Below the pieces are notes generated by a model. That model saw nothing but the letters and a program-made list of their open reading frames with translations, was not told where the DNA came from and made no database searches. A stretch of DNA of 24,648 nucleotides from DAOTYX01 sp034434635 (GTDB lineage: Bacteria > Chloroflexota > Anaerolineae > B4-G1 > DUEL01): the NCBI GenBank assembly GCA_034434635.1, contig DAOTYX010000125.1:1-24648 (forward strand), given 5' to 3'. Below are positions 1 to 7,272 of the stretch, piece after piece. Position 1 is the first letter of the stretch. Every line of letters begins with the position of its first letter. Made by a program: the position numbers and the translations under genes.

Positions 1-534
1 GTCGCGCACCTCCAGGTAGACGCGCGGCGCCACGCGCAGGTGCTCGATGAAACGCTGCGGCAGGCCCAGCAGGCGCAGCGTGTCACCCGCCGGGGCGGTG
101 TCCCAGACGATGCGCTCGTACCGGCCGTCGCGCACCCGCTCCAGGATATAGTCCAGCAGGAACTCCTCCTGGATGCCAGGAGCCAGCGCCACGTAGTCCA
201 CCACCTCGTCGTAGGGCAGGTCCACCAGGGCTGCGGCGGCCTGGTAGACCTCTGGGCCGAACTTCTCCTTCCAGCGGCTCATCACCTGGTCGGGGTCTAT
301 CTCCAGGGCGAAGAGGTTGTCGGCGCCGGGCACGGGCCGCTCGACCGGACCGATCTCGGTCTCGAAGATGTCGGAGAGGGATGGGGCCAGGTCGCTGGAG
401 ATGATGAGGGTGCGTTGGCCGGCGCGGGCGAAGTGCAGCGCCGTCGCCGCCGAAGTGGTGGTCTTTCCGACCCCGCCCTTGCCGCCAAACATCAGCACGC
501 GCTTGGTTGTGTGGTCCAGTTCTTTCAGAGACAT
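1..534 (-). CDS. ArsA/GET3-family ATPase (N-terminal part, cut by window edge)
   Basis: The gene reads leftward off the window; 178 codons are visible from the ATG at 532-534. The deviant Walker A motif GGKGGVGKTT lies at residues 17-26. A switch-I-like SDLAPSLSD follows at about 47-55, and a switch-II-like DTAPAGDTLRLL at about 144-155. Together these place it in the ArsA / GET3 anion-transporting ATPase family of soluble, dimeric SIMIBI ATPases. The family consensus at switch II is DTAPTGHTLRLL, so this copy has Asp where His is usual. Family members drive arsenite efflux or, as GET3, target tail-anchored membrane proteins; bacterial homologues without an arsB partner often have unknown roles. 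No ars gene is visible here. The upstream neighbour on the same strand is the GH57 lipoprotein, 133 nt away. No strong Shine-Dalgarno is seen. Family assignment is firm; function is not. Confidence 0.9.
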   Translation of the reverse strand, partial: MSLKELDHTTKRVLMFGGKGGVGKTTTSAATALHFARAGQRTLIISSDLAPSLSDIFETEIGPVERPVPGADNLFALEIDPDQVMSRWKEKFGPEVYQAAAALVDLPYDEVVDYVALAPGIQEEFLLDYILERVRDGRYERIVWDTAPAGDTLRLLGLPQRFIEHLRVAPRVYLEVRD

Positions 535-580
535 CGTCGGTCCAACTCGTGTAACTTCTTGCCCCTGGGCCATCCGCACT

Positions 581-641
581 TGACCACAGACCACCGACCA
601 CCACGGCGGAGCGGTGGTCTGTGGTCTGTCGTCGGTGGTCA
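581..641. repeat. Imperfect palindrome built from GGTGGTC/GACCACC units
   Basis: The left arm (581-602) is a run of GACCACnGACCACC-type units. The right arm (612-641) is their reverse complement, with the GGTGGTC / TGTGGTC unit repeated. The arms can pair in more than one register across a 9-nt loop. It lies between the GH57 gene stop and the ArsA gene start, both on the minus strand. There is no T-tract on the minus-strand exit side, so it is not a textbook terminator. It could be an attenuator, an mRNA-stabilising hairpin, or one copy of a dispersed genomic repeat. Confidence 0.7.
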
Positions 642-667
642 GGCGCTGAGCAATGACCGCTCCTGCG

Positions 668-3600
668 CTACGGAGCGATCATCTCCAGTTGAGCGAAGTC
701 GTCCGGCCCCAGATCGTCTACCGGCTGCTGGGAGAGAGTATATGCAGAGAGCATCTCCTCCTGCGTCGGCGTGAGGTCGGCAGGCCAGGCCAGGTCGAGG
801 ATGCGCGGGTAGTTGTTGCCATCGGGCCGCCCGCCGATGCGCCACTGGGCAGCGACCGGCTCCAGGTCGCGCAGGTTGTTGATGCCATAGCCGTCGTGGC
901 TCATGAGCAGTACCGCGTACTGCCAGTTCTGCGGGTCATCCCCCAGGACAGCGCGGGGTACCCGGACCGTCACCTTGCGCTGACCCGGGTCGGGTAGCAC
1001 CTCCACCTGCACGCTCACCGGCTGCGGGGTACCGTCAGCACCCACCTGGTAGAGGGTGGGGGTCCAACCGTTGACCCACAGAGCGTAGTCCCAGCCGTAA
1101 TCGGCAGTGAGCGCGGCGTTACGGGCGGGCAGCAGCAGCCGTGACCCGCTGGCAGGGCCGTCCTGGTCAATGTAGATGTCGAAGGCCTGGACGGAGAGGC
1201 CCGCGGGCCCGTTCCAGACGTTCTCCACCGGCCCCCGGAGGGTGAACTTGAAGACGATGTTCTCCTCGTCGTAGCCCACGCTGAAGCCGGTCAGGTCGAA
1301 TACGCCAGGCTGGAAGACCGCGTCGGTGGGGTAGGTGTAGGACCCAGGCCCGTGATCATCCCCTTCAGGGTCGGTCATCTCCAGCACCAGCGTCGTCCGT
1401 CCCAGGTCGGGCACGACCAGTTGCGCGGGACCGGTGTCGGGCAGGCGCGCCACGTCACTGGCCGCCTCGGTCGTCCCCTGGCTGAGGACCAGGCGCAGGC
1501 TGAGCCGATCGCCGGTATCCAGCCGGGTGCCCGTGCCGGCCACCTGCGGGGCCAGGATCGCCAGGGGCAGGGCCACTTCCAGCGTCGTGTCGTGGATGGC
1601 CGCCTCACCTACCGCCTGCGGCGACACCCATCCGCCCTCGCCGTCGGCCTGGTAGAGCGTGATGCTCTCCAGGGTGGCATTGGCGGAGTAGACCAGTTCC
1701 AGCAGATGGGTCGCGCCGAAGCCCAGCACCGTCCCCGCCCCACCCCAGCGGGAGAAGGGATTGCTCCTCTCCGCGCCGGGCGCCGTCAGGTAGAAGCCGA
1801 CAGTGGTGCGGGCGATGGGGGCACTGGCCGTCGTCAGCGCCGCCCAGTTGTAGCGCGTGTCCAGGCGCAGGTAGAGATTCTGCGCGTCGAAACCGTAGGC
1901 CATGCCGGTGAAGACCTCGTTCTCCTCCGCGGCCTGGTAGAGACCTCCCGCGTCCCACTCCCCGGCAGCCGCCACGCCGTCTATCACCGGGGAGATCAGC
2001 CCCGTAGCGGGCTGGCTGGGCGGCTGAGCGCGCTGCGGGATGACCGGCACATCCAGGAAGGTGGGCGGCTCTTCTCCCAGCAGGCGACAGACGTCCTTCA
2101 GCGTCTCGCGGAACTGCATGTCGAAAGTCTCGTCCTGCCCGGAATCCTGGTCCGCCCCGTACCACCAGAACCAGTCCGACCCCTCGGCGATGTACATCAT
2201 CTCCTGGGCAGCGGCCAGGCTGGCGGGGTCCGTCTGGCGGATGCCCCGCTCGTACTTGGCCAGCAGTTCGCGCACCTGGCGCAGGTACTCCCAGGCGGTG
2301 TTCTCTTCCTCCTCGCCGATCCAGGTGGAGTAGGTGCCATCAATCCACGAGCCGGCCCACAGGTCCTCGATCGTCCGCTGGTCGGGGAAGAGGGCCAGGT
2401 ACTCCGAGGGAGTGACAGTGACGATGGTGGGGTCGTTGGAGAGCCCCTGGTAGAGGGCGTGGAGGAAGTCCTTGCCATCGTTGTCGTAGTACTCCCAGGC
2501 GTTTTCACCGTCGAGGATGACGGTGACCAGGTGCGGGCCCTCAGCCCCCTGCTCGCGCAACTGATCGTGGATGTTGTGGATACGCCGGATGAAGTCCGCA
2601 GCGGCCACGTTGCCGGGCAGGCCGGAGTAGGCGAAACCCACCTTGTCGGACAGAGCGTGGTCGCGGAAGACCATCGCCACGGGGATGCCGTCGGCCCCCT
2701 GGACGTAGTAGGGGCGGTAGAGGGCATCGGCCTCCTGCACGGTGTCCTCACTGTCACGGCCGAATGCACCCAACCCCAGCGACTGGGCCAGCACCATTTC
2801 GTCCGAGGCCATCCACTGGATGCCTGCCCGCCCGATCATGTTGACCACCTCCTGGGCTACGGAGCCCTCCGCGGGCCACATGCCACGGGGGTCGGCGCCG
2901 AAGTGGTCGCGGTAGGTCTCGACCCCCAATGCCAGTTGGGCGACGGCGTCCTGGCCGTAGCGGAAGGGAGGCGTGGGCAGTTCGGCCTGCGGCATGGCGA
3001 CCTGGGCCAGGTTGGTGTCCAGGAGCAGCGGGAGGATGGGGTGAGCGAAGGGGGTCATCGTCACCTCGATCTGGCCCGCCTCCTGCAGGCGGCGGTGGAG
3101 GGGTATGACCTCGCGCAGGATGCGCAGGTGCTCGTTGAGCACAGTGACCTTGTCTTCTTCGGTGAAGTCGCGCCCCCGGGCCACCAGCGACGCCAGCGGC
3201 TCCTGCGCCAGAAATTCAGGGTCGGTCCAGCCCAGGTTGAACAGCACCTGCAGGTCGCGGTAGTCCTGGGTCGTCCAGGTCTCCATCGCCTGACGGATGG
3301 CAGCATCGCTGGCGCCGGGCCGCATCCCCTGAAGTTCGACATAGCGGGGGAAGCGGCGGATGATCTTGGGGTTGATGTCGAAGAAGTAGCGCAGGATGAA
3401 CCACTTCTGGTCATCGGTGAGTTGATCGGCGGGGACCATGGTCATCTCCCAGTACATATCGGTGGCCCCGTCGGCGAAGTCGTCCAACTGACGGATGAGG
3501 CTGGGGGTGATGTTGAAGGCAACATGGATGTTGGGGTACTGCTCCAGGATGGCGGCCATGTCGTAGTAGTCCTTGGCCGCGTGGAGCCGTACCCAGGGCT

Positions 3601-3814
3601 TGGCGTAGATGCCCGTCTCCGGGTCGCGGTAGTAGACCGGCTGGTGCTGATGCCAGATGATGGAGAGGTAAATAACGTCCTCCGGCGAAGGGGTGACGGT
3701 GGCAACGGTCGTCGGGGAGACGGTGGGCGTGGGGGTAGCCGTGGGGCGGCAAGAAGTGAGAAGCAAGATCGCCAGAGTCAAGAGCACGAATAAGAGACGA
3801 GATGTCCTGGTCAT
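668..3814 (-). CDS. Secreted glycoside hydrolase family 57 lipoprotein with C-terminal beta-sandwich domains
   Basis: This 1048-aa protein starts at the ATG at 3812-3814, chosen for the AGGAGG five bases upstream (3820-3825) and the signal sequence right after it. Residues 6-22 form a lipoprotein signal peptide ending in the lipobox LTSC (Cys22), followed by a Thr/Pro linker. GH57 signatures follow in order: HQHQP at 55-59, TPFAHPILPLL at 254-264, MWPAEGS at 312-318 with the likely nucleophile Glu316, QWMASDE at 333-339 with the likely acid/base Asp338, and DGENAWEYY at 435-443. From about 605 there is a DOMON-like/glucodextranase-like sandwich, and the last 200 residues (from EMTDPEGDD) resemble the glucodextranase C-terminal module. 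GH57 enzymes act on alpha-glucans (amylase, pullulanase, branching or transferase activity); which one applies cannot be read here. It is probably anchored on the outer face of the membrane. Confidence 0.9.
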   Translation of the reverse strand: MTRTSRLLFVLLTLAILLLTSCRPTATPTPTVSPTTVATVTPSPEDVIYLSIIWHQHQPVYYRDPETGIYAKPWVRLHAAKDYYDMAAILEQYPNIHVAFNITPSLIRQLDDFADGATDMYWEMTMVPADQLTDDQKWFILRYFFDINPKIIRRFPRYVELQGMRPGASDAAIRQAMETWTTQDYRDLQVLFNLGWTDPEFLAQEPLASLVARGRDFTEEDKVTVLNEHLRILREVIPLHRRLQEAGQIEVTMTPFAHPILPLLLDTNLAQVAMPQAELPTPPFRYGQDAVAQLALGVETYRDHFGADPRGMWPAEGSVAQEVVNMIGRAGIQWMASDEMVLAQSLGLGAFGRDSEDTVQEADALYRPYYVQGADGIPVAMVFRDHALSDKVGFAYSGLPGNVAAADFIRRIHNIHDQLREQGAEGPHLVTVILDGENAWEYYDNDGKDFLHALYQGLSNDPTIVTVTPSEYLALFPDQRTIEDLWAGSWIDGTYSTWIGEEEENTAWEYLRQVRELLAKYERGIRQTDPASLAAAQEMMYIAEGSDWFWWYGADQDSGQDETFDMQFRETLKDVCRLLGEEPPTFLDVPVIPQRAQPPSQPATGLISPVIDGVAAAGEWDAGGLYQAAEENEVFTGMAYGFDAQNLYLRLDTRYNWAALTTASAPIARTTVGFYLTAPGAERSNPFSRWGGAGTVLGFGATHLLELVYSANATLESITLYQADGEGGWVSPQAVGEAAIHDTTLEVALPLAILAPQVAGTGTRLDTGDRLSLRLVLSQGTTEAASDVARLPDTGPAQLVVPDLGRTTLVLEMTDPEGDDHGPGSYTYPTDAVFQPGVFDLTGFSVGYDEENIVFKFTLRGPVENVWNGPAGLSVQAFDIYIDQDGPASGSRLLLPARNAALTADYGWDYALWVNGWTPTLYQVGADGTPQPVSVQVEVLPDPGQRKVTVRVPRAVLGDDPQNWQYAVLLMSHDGYGINNLRDLEPVAAQWRIGGRPDGNNYPRILDLAWPADLTPTQEEMLSAYTLSQQPVDDLGPDDFAQLEMIAP

Positions 3815-3891
3815 CCTGTCCTCCTGAGCATCCCGACCGCCTTCCTGCGGACGGTGGAATGCGGTTTGTAACGGCTCAGCGCGGCGAGCAG

Positions 3892-3921
3892 TTGCCCCGC
3901 ACCGCAAAGCGACAGTATAAC
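3892..3921 (+). promoter_or_regulatory. Candidate promoter facing the ferritin-like remnant
   Basis: TTGCCC (3892-3897) and TATAAC (3916-3921) are separated by 18 bases on the plus strand, with an ATG at 3928. It overlaps the minus-strand promoter of the GH57 gene, so only one may be real. The leader would be almost absent. Confidence 0.35.
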
Positions 3922-3941
3922 GCAGAAATGAGAAGGCGCAA
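3914..3941 (-). promoter_or_regulatory. Candidate sigma70-type promoter of the GH57 gene
   Basis: Read on the minus strand, TTGCGC (3936-3941) and TATACT (3914-3919) are spaced 16 bases apart. Transcription would start near 3907 and give a leader of about 90 nt before the AGGAGG and ATG at 3814. Confidence 0.5.
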
Positions 3942-4190
3942 CTCCGGGCTTTCCTGCACCGGGCATCCCATCTACGCCGCGCTGGCGCGGTCGGCCAAGT
4001 CCCCTGCGAACCGCCAGGTCCTGGAGCAGATGGCGGCTGACGAGCGACGTCACTACCAGTTCTGGCGGACGCATACCGGGCAGGACGTCAAACCAGACCG
4101 ACTCAAGATGGCCATAGCCCGCACAGGCAGGCTTTGCAGGCTCTCACCGCGCTTCAGTCGTCAGGCGACGAGAAGCAAAACCAATCATAG
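3928..4190 (+). pseudogene. Remnant of a rubrerythrin/VIT1-type ferritin-like protein
   Basis: Reading from the ATG at 3928, the segment at about 3960-4110 encodes a recognisable ferritin-like helix pair: HPIYAALARSAKSPANRQVL, then EQMAADERRHYQFW, then GQDVKPDRLKM. This matches the N-terminal ferritin-like domain of the rubrerythrin / CCC1-VIT1 membrane iron-transporter group, including the E...DExxRH metal-binding helix. The first-helix glutamate motif is degraded. After DRLKM the frame loses similarity, but the third frame (from 4083) continues with a plausible LQALTALQSSGDEKQN and stops at 4188-4190, suggesting a frameshift around 4110-4130. The membrane half of the family is absent, and the 3' end overlaps the convergent gene's stop codon. 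I read it as a decayed fragment. A short functional protein is less likely but possible, given a candidate promoter just upstream. Confidence 0.5.
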
Positions 4191-6100
4191 GCCACAGCCA
4201 GCGGACGCCGGTCGGAACTCCCGCCGCCGGTCTGGTCGAACGGGGCGACCAGACGGGTGTGGCGCAGTTCCAGCCGATTGACCCCCGCCGACACCACCTC
4301 CCCCGGCACGGTGACCGTGTACGTCTCCCAACTCCTGGTAAGCCCGAACTGGCCGATCGGCTCCCCGTTGACGCGCAGAGTCACCTCCTGCCCGTCAGGA
4401 TAGGCCAGGGCGCGCAGGGTGAGGCGATAAACGTGCCCCACCGGCAGCGCCAGGCGCACGGTGCTGGTGGACACCTGGCCAGCCCAGCGTCCAATCACCC
4501 CGCCGATGTCTTCCGCGCGATACCAGCCACGCTCCAGATAGCGCCCATCCTCGCCACCGCCGATGTCCAGGCAGCCATCGGGCGGCAGGCTCAGCGCCTC
4601 CAGGGGTACCTGGTCGGCGGGGGTGAGCACCTGCAGGCGCACCTGGTCGTGCTGGGTGTGCACGCGGGGATCGCGGCTGAAGGTCCGCTCTTCCAGCGGC
4701 ACCAGCCGCCCGTCGTCGCTGAGGGCCGAGAGCGCCTCATCGGGGAACTGCTCGCGGTCGAAAATGACCACGTAACGGATGGGCCCCTGCACAGCAGCAC
4801 GGACGGCAGCAGGATCGAACCGGTAGAGGTACACCAGGCGATAGGCCGGCAGTTCCACCTGCACGGCGCGGAAGGAGCCGGCAGCGGCCACCACCGTCTC
4901 CTGCGGCGGGTAGCGAGCGGCCACGTAAGCGGCAGCCTGGACTGGCGGAGCGGGGATTGCGCTCAACTGCGCCGCCAGCGGCAGGGTCAGCCGGAGCAGA
5001 CCGAAGGCGGCAAAGGCCAGGGCCACCGGAGCCAGCCAACGCGGCCGGCGCAACTGCGCCCACCCGCTGGCTATCAGCAGTGCGAGCGGCGGCAGAAGCG
5101 GCAGGAGCAGCCGCGGGCGGTCGAGCGCTTCGAACAGGAAGACCTGTGCGGCCACGACGGCTGCCCACCCCGCCAACAGCCACGTCCGCGACCGGCGCCA
5201 GTCGGCAGTGACCAACCCTGGGAGGACGACCACGGCAACCATCACGGCGCGGGCAACCTGCGGCCAGCCCCAGCGGGCGTAGAGGGTCAGCCCTACGGTG
5301 TGCAACAGAAGCGTGTCAGCGAAGGCCACTGCTCGCCCACGCAGCGCCAGCGCGGTCAGCGACGCGCCGAACAACGAGTCCGCCTGCCGGACGTGGGCCG
5401 AGTGGGCGGTCAGGTGGGTCAGGTAAACGGAGAGGCCACCCACGGTGCGAAGAGTGGGCAGCAGCCAGAACAGCACGCCGCCAGCAAAAGCCAGCGCCCC
5501 CAGGCCCAACCCTTGCAGTGGACGGCGCAACCGGAGATGGCGGACAATCAGGCCCGCCAGCAAGAGAAGCGTCGGCAGGCTGTCCTGCGGTCGCAGCCCA
5601 AGGCCAAGCCCGGCGACAAGGGCACCAAGGACGAAGCCAAGCGGCCTTTCTCGACCCCGCCACAGGGCCCACATGGCCAGCAGCGTCAGCGCCAGGCCCG
5701 GCGTGTCGCTGAGTGCCTTCTCCGCCGTCAGCCAACCCATCGGCGAGAGGCCCACCAGCAGCGCCGCCCCCGCCCCGGCCAGCGGACGCCGCTCGCCCAG
5801 GCCGTACACCCCCAGCGCTACCCCTACCCCGGCCAGCGCGCCCAGCAGCGTGAGCGCGGAGCGAGCGTCCTGGCACACCGCCAGCAGCAGCCGCCCCAGC
5901 GCCACGTAGACCGGAAAGCCCGGCGGCTGCGGCTGCTGCAGGTCAAGGCTGAACTGTCGCAGGGCCAGGGCGAAACTGTAGGAGTCGAAATCGTCCAGTG
6001 AAGCGCTGCGGAAGGCCAGGTACAGCGGGAGGAGCACCGCCAGCAGGAGCAGGGCAGGGACAGAGCGGGTAGCCAGATGACGAACCGCTTTCACGCGCAT
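4154..6100 (-). CDS. GT-C type integral membrane glycosyltransferase (GT39/ArnT-like) with C-terminal beta-sandwich
   Basis: This 648-aa protein starts at the ATG at 6098-6100, preceded by AAAGAGG (6109-6115). A first membrane helix (about 14-31) leads into an acidic loop, DDFDS at 36-40, then QPQPPGFPVY at 56-65. This acidic-loop pattern is typical of GT-C enzymes that use lipid-phosphate-linked sugars. About ten further hydrophobic helices follow up to about residue 390. The remaining C-terminal part is soluble, and the last ~130 residues look like a carbohydrate-binding-type beta-sandwich (LRVNGEPIGQFGL). Family members add mannose or other sugars to proteins or lipids on the outer face of the membrane. 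Donor and acceptor cannot be told. The next gene upstream is divergent, with its own promoter back to back. No terminator is seen, and the 3' end runs into the ferritin-like remnant. Confidence 0.75.
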   Translation of the reverse strand: MRVKAVRHLATRSVPALLLLAVLLPLYLAFRSASLDDFDSYSFALALRQFSLDLQQPQPPGFPVYVALGRLLLAVCQDARSALTLLGALAGVGVALGVYGLGERRPLAGAGAALLVGLSPMGWLTAEKALSDTPGLALTLLAMWALWRGRERPLGFVLGALVAGLGLGLRPQDSLPTLLLLAGLIVRHLRLRRPLQGLGLGALAFAGGVLFWLLPTLRTVGGLSVYLTHLTAHSAHVRQADSLFGASLTALALRGRAVAFADTLLLHTVGLTLYARWGWPQVARAVMVAVVVLPGLVTADWRRSRTWLLAGWAAVVAAQVFLFEALDRPRLLLPLLPPLALLIASGWAQLRRPRWLAPVALAFAAFGLLRLTLPLAAQLSAIPAPPVQAAAYVAARYPPQETVVAAAGSFRAVQVELPAYRLVYLYRFDPAAVRAAVQGPIRYVVIFDREQFPDEALSALSDDGRLVPLEERTFSRDPRVHTQHDQVRLQVLTPADQVPLEALSLPPDGCLDIGGGEDGRYLERGWYRAEDIGGVIGRWAGQVSTSTVRLALPVGHVYRLTLRALAYPDGQEVTLRVNGEPIGQFGLTRSWETYTVTVPGEVVSAGVNRLELRHTRLVAPFDQTGGGSSDRRPLAVAYDWFCFSSPDD

Positions 6101-6125
6101 AGGCAGAACCTCTTTCCGAAAACCG

Positions 6126-6155
6126 AGTATATCACCTTGCCGGGCGCAAGTCCAA
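6126..6155 (-). promoter_or_regulatory. Promoter of the GT-C glycosyltransferase gene
   Basis: On the minus strand, TTGGAC (6150-6155) and TATACT (6126-6131) are spaced 18 bases apart. The predicted start near 6119 gives a leader of about 19 nt that contains the AAAGAGG ribosome site. Confidence 0.6.
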
Positions 6156-6166
6156 CCGTCTGCGGA

Positions 6167-6195
6167 TTGACCTGCCCTGACGATTATGCTATACT
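6167..6195 (+). promoter_or_regulatory. Promoter of the 144-aa protein / DUF624 operon
   Basis: TTGACC (6167-6172) and TATACT (6190-6195) are spaced exactly 17 bases apart, the best sigma70-like match in the window. It lies back to back with the minus-strand promoter at 6126-6155. Transcription should start near 6202, about 12 nt before the ATG at 6215. Confidence 0.7.
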
Positions 6196-6214
6196 GTTCT
6201 GCGGGATAAGGGCG

Positions 6215-6649
6215 ATGCCCAGCAGCGACGTACAGTTCCTCACCGCCGAGCAGGCGCGGTTCCTGGTGGAGGTGGCCGAACAGGCCCGGGCACGGCTGAG
6301 CCGCTTCGCCGGCTACGACGTCACCTATGACGCCACGGCGCTGCAGCTCCTCGACGAATGGATCGAACGGACATTGAAGCAGTCCCCCCACCCCTCTCAG
6401 GAGATGCAGACGTTGTGGCTTGCCTTTCTGGGTGAGGCCTTTCGCCGCCGCTTCGAGGGAGAGTGGGTGGTGCACCAGGACGGAGGCCGCACCCTGGCGA
6501 TCCTCTGCCCCGCTGCCGACGGCGGCCTGCGCATGGTCGAGGTGGCTCAGCGGGTCCGCCAGCGCATCCGCGAGGGTTTCAGCGCCTCGCTGGCCCTCTT
6601 CTATCTCAGCGAGAGCATCCTGCTCAAGCAGCGCAGAGACTTTCTATGA
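6215..6649 (+). CDS. Conserved-looking hypothetical protein, 144 aa
   Basis: The start is taken at the ATG at 6215, because the strong promoter at 6167-6195 rules out upstream in-frame starts. An AAGGG lies directly before it. The protein (MPSSDVQFLTAEQARFLVEV...) has no signal peptide or membrane helix. A long amphipathic helix (about 8-27) is followed by LLDEWIERTLK, then LWLAFLGEAFRRRFEGEWVV and a short beta-rich stretch around VHQDGGRTLAIL. The layout LLDEWI / FLGE.FRR..EGEW is reminiscent of small DUF3806-like proteins, but I cannot assign it. Its stop overlaps the start of the next membrane-protein gene (ATGA at 6646-6649), so the two are probably translationally coupled. Confidence 0.75.
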   Translation: MPSSDVQFLTAEQARFLVEVAEQARARLSRFAGYDVTYDATALQLLDEWIERTLKQSPHPSQEMQTLWLAFLGEAFRRRFEGEWVVHQDGGRTLAILCPAADGGLRMVEVAQRVRQRIREGFSASLALFYLSESILLKQRRDFL

Positions 6650-7272
6650 TTGAAGCCCTGCGCGTTGTTCGCCGCGCCGGACGTGCGCTGTTCGAGGAAG
6701 CGGCGACCCTGTTCCTGTTGAACATCCTCGTCACGCTGGCGCTGTTCCTGGTCATCCCGTTTCCCCCGGCGTTGGCGGGGTTGTGGTCGGTGGCTCGCCG
6801 CATCGCCGAGGGACGCATCGTGCGCCTGCACGACGGGTGGGACGGCTTCATCCGCTACTTCTGGCCGGCGTGGGGGTTGACGCTGATCAACCTGGTCGTT
6901 GTCGCGCTGATCGCCTACAACTTCTGGTTCTACAGTCCCGCCGGCCCCCTCACCCTGTCCCCGTCGCTGCACGCGGCGCTTCAGGGGGTTTGGGTCGCCC
7001 TCCTGGCGCTATGGGGAGCGTGGCAGATGTACGTCTTCCCCCTCGTGCTGGAGCAGGAGCGACCCCATCTGCTGCGGGCGATGGGACAGGCGCTACGACT
7101 GCTGGTCGAGCATCCGGCCTACAGCCTGGTCTTCCTGGTGATCATCGCCCTGCTGGTGGTCTTCAGCGTACTCCTGCAGGGACTGGGGGTCTTCTTCACC
7201 CCGGCGGTCGTCGCCCTGCTCACCGTCTTCGCCACGCGCCGCCTGTTGGGGCGGGAGGACCCCGAACCGTAG
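6646..7272 (+). CDS. DUF624/YesL-like integral membrane protein
   Basis: The 208-aa start is fixed by the ATGA overlap with the upstream gene. There are about five hydrophobic helices, at residues 20-47, 74-97, 110-135, 155-178 and 180-200. The N-terminal pattern LFLLNILVTLALFLVIPFPPALAGL resembles DUF624 (YesL) proteins, which typically read N-x-L-hydrophobic-P-x-x-P-A-x-x-A-x; the conserved HDGWDGFIRYFWPA cytoplasmic loop fits too. DUF624 proteins are often found with carbohydrate-uptake or cell-envelope genes, but their biochemical role is unknown. The last 180 nt (7093-7272) are also read on the minus strand as the tail of the TtcA-like gene. Confidence 0.7.
   Translation: MIEALRVVRRAGRALFEEAATLFLLNILVTLALFLVIPFPPALAGLWSVARRIAEGRIVRLHDGWDGFIRYFWPAWGLTLINLVVVALIAYNFWFYSPAGPLTLSPSLHAALQGVWVALLALWGAWQMYVFPLVLEQERPHLLRAMGQALRLLVEHPAYSLVFLVIIALLVVFSVLLQGLGVFFTPAVVALLTVFATRRLLGREDPEP

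Noticed and set aside
1352..3793. 813-codon plus-strand open frame opposite the GH57 gene
   Set aside because: Composition is an Arg/Gly/His/Asp-rich antisense artefact of a GC-rich gene; the minus strand has clear GH57 motifs.
4259..6001. 580-codon plus-strand open frame opposite the GT-C gene
   Set aside because: Gln/Arg/Pro/His-rich antisense of hydrophobic helices; no start context.
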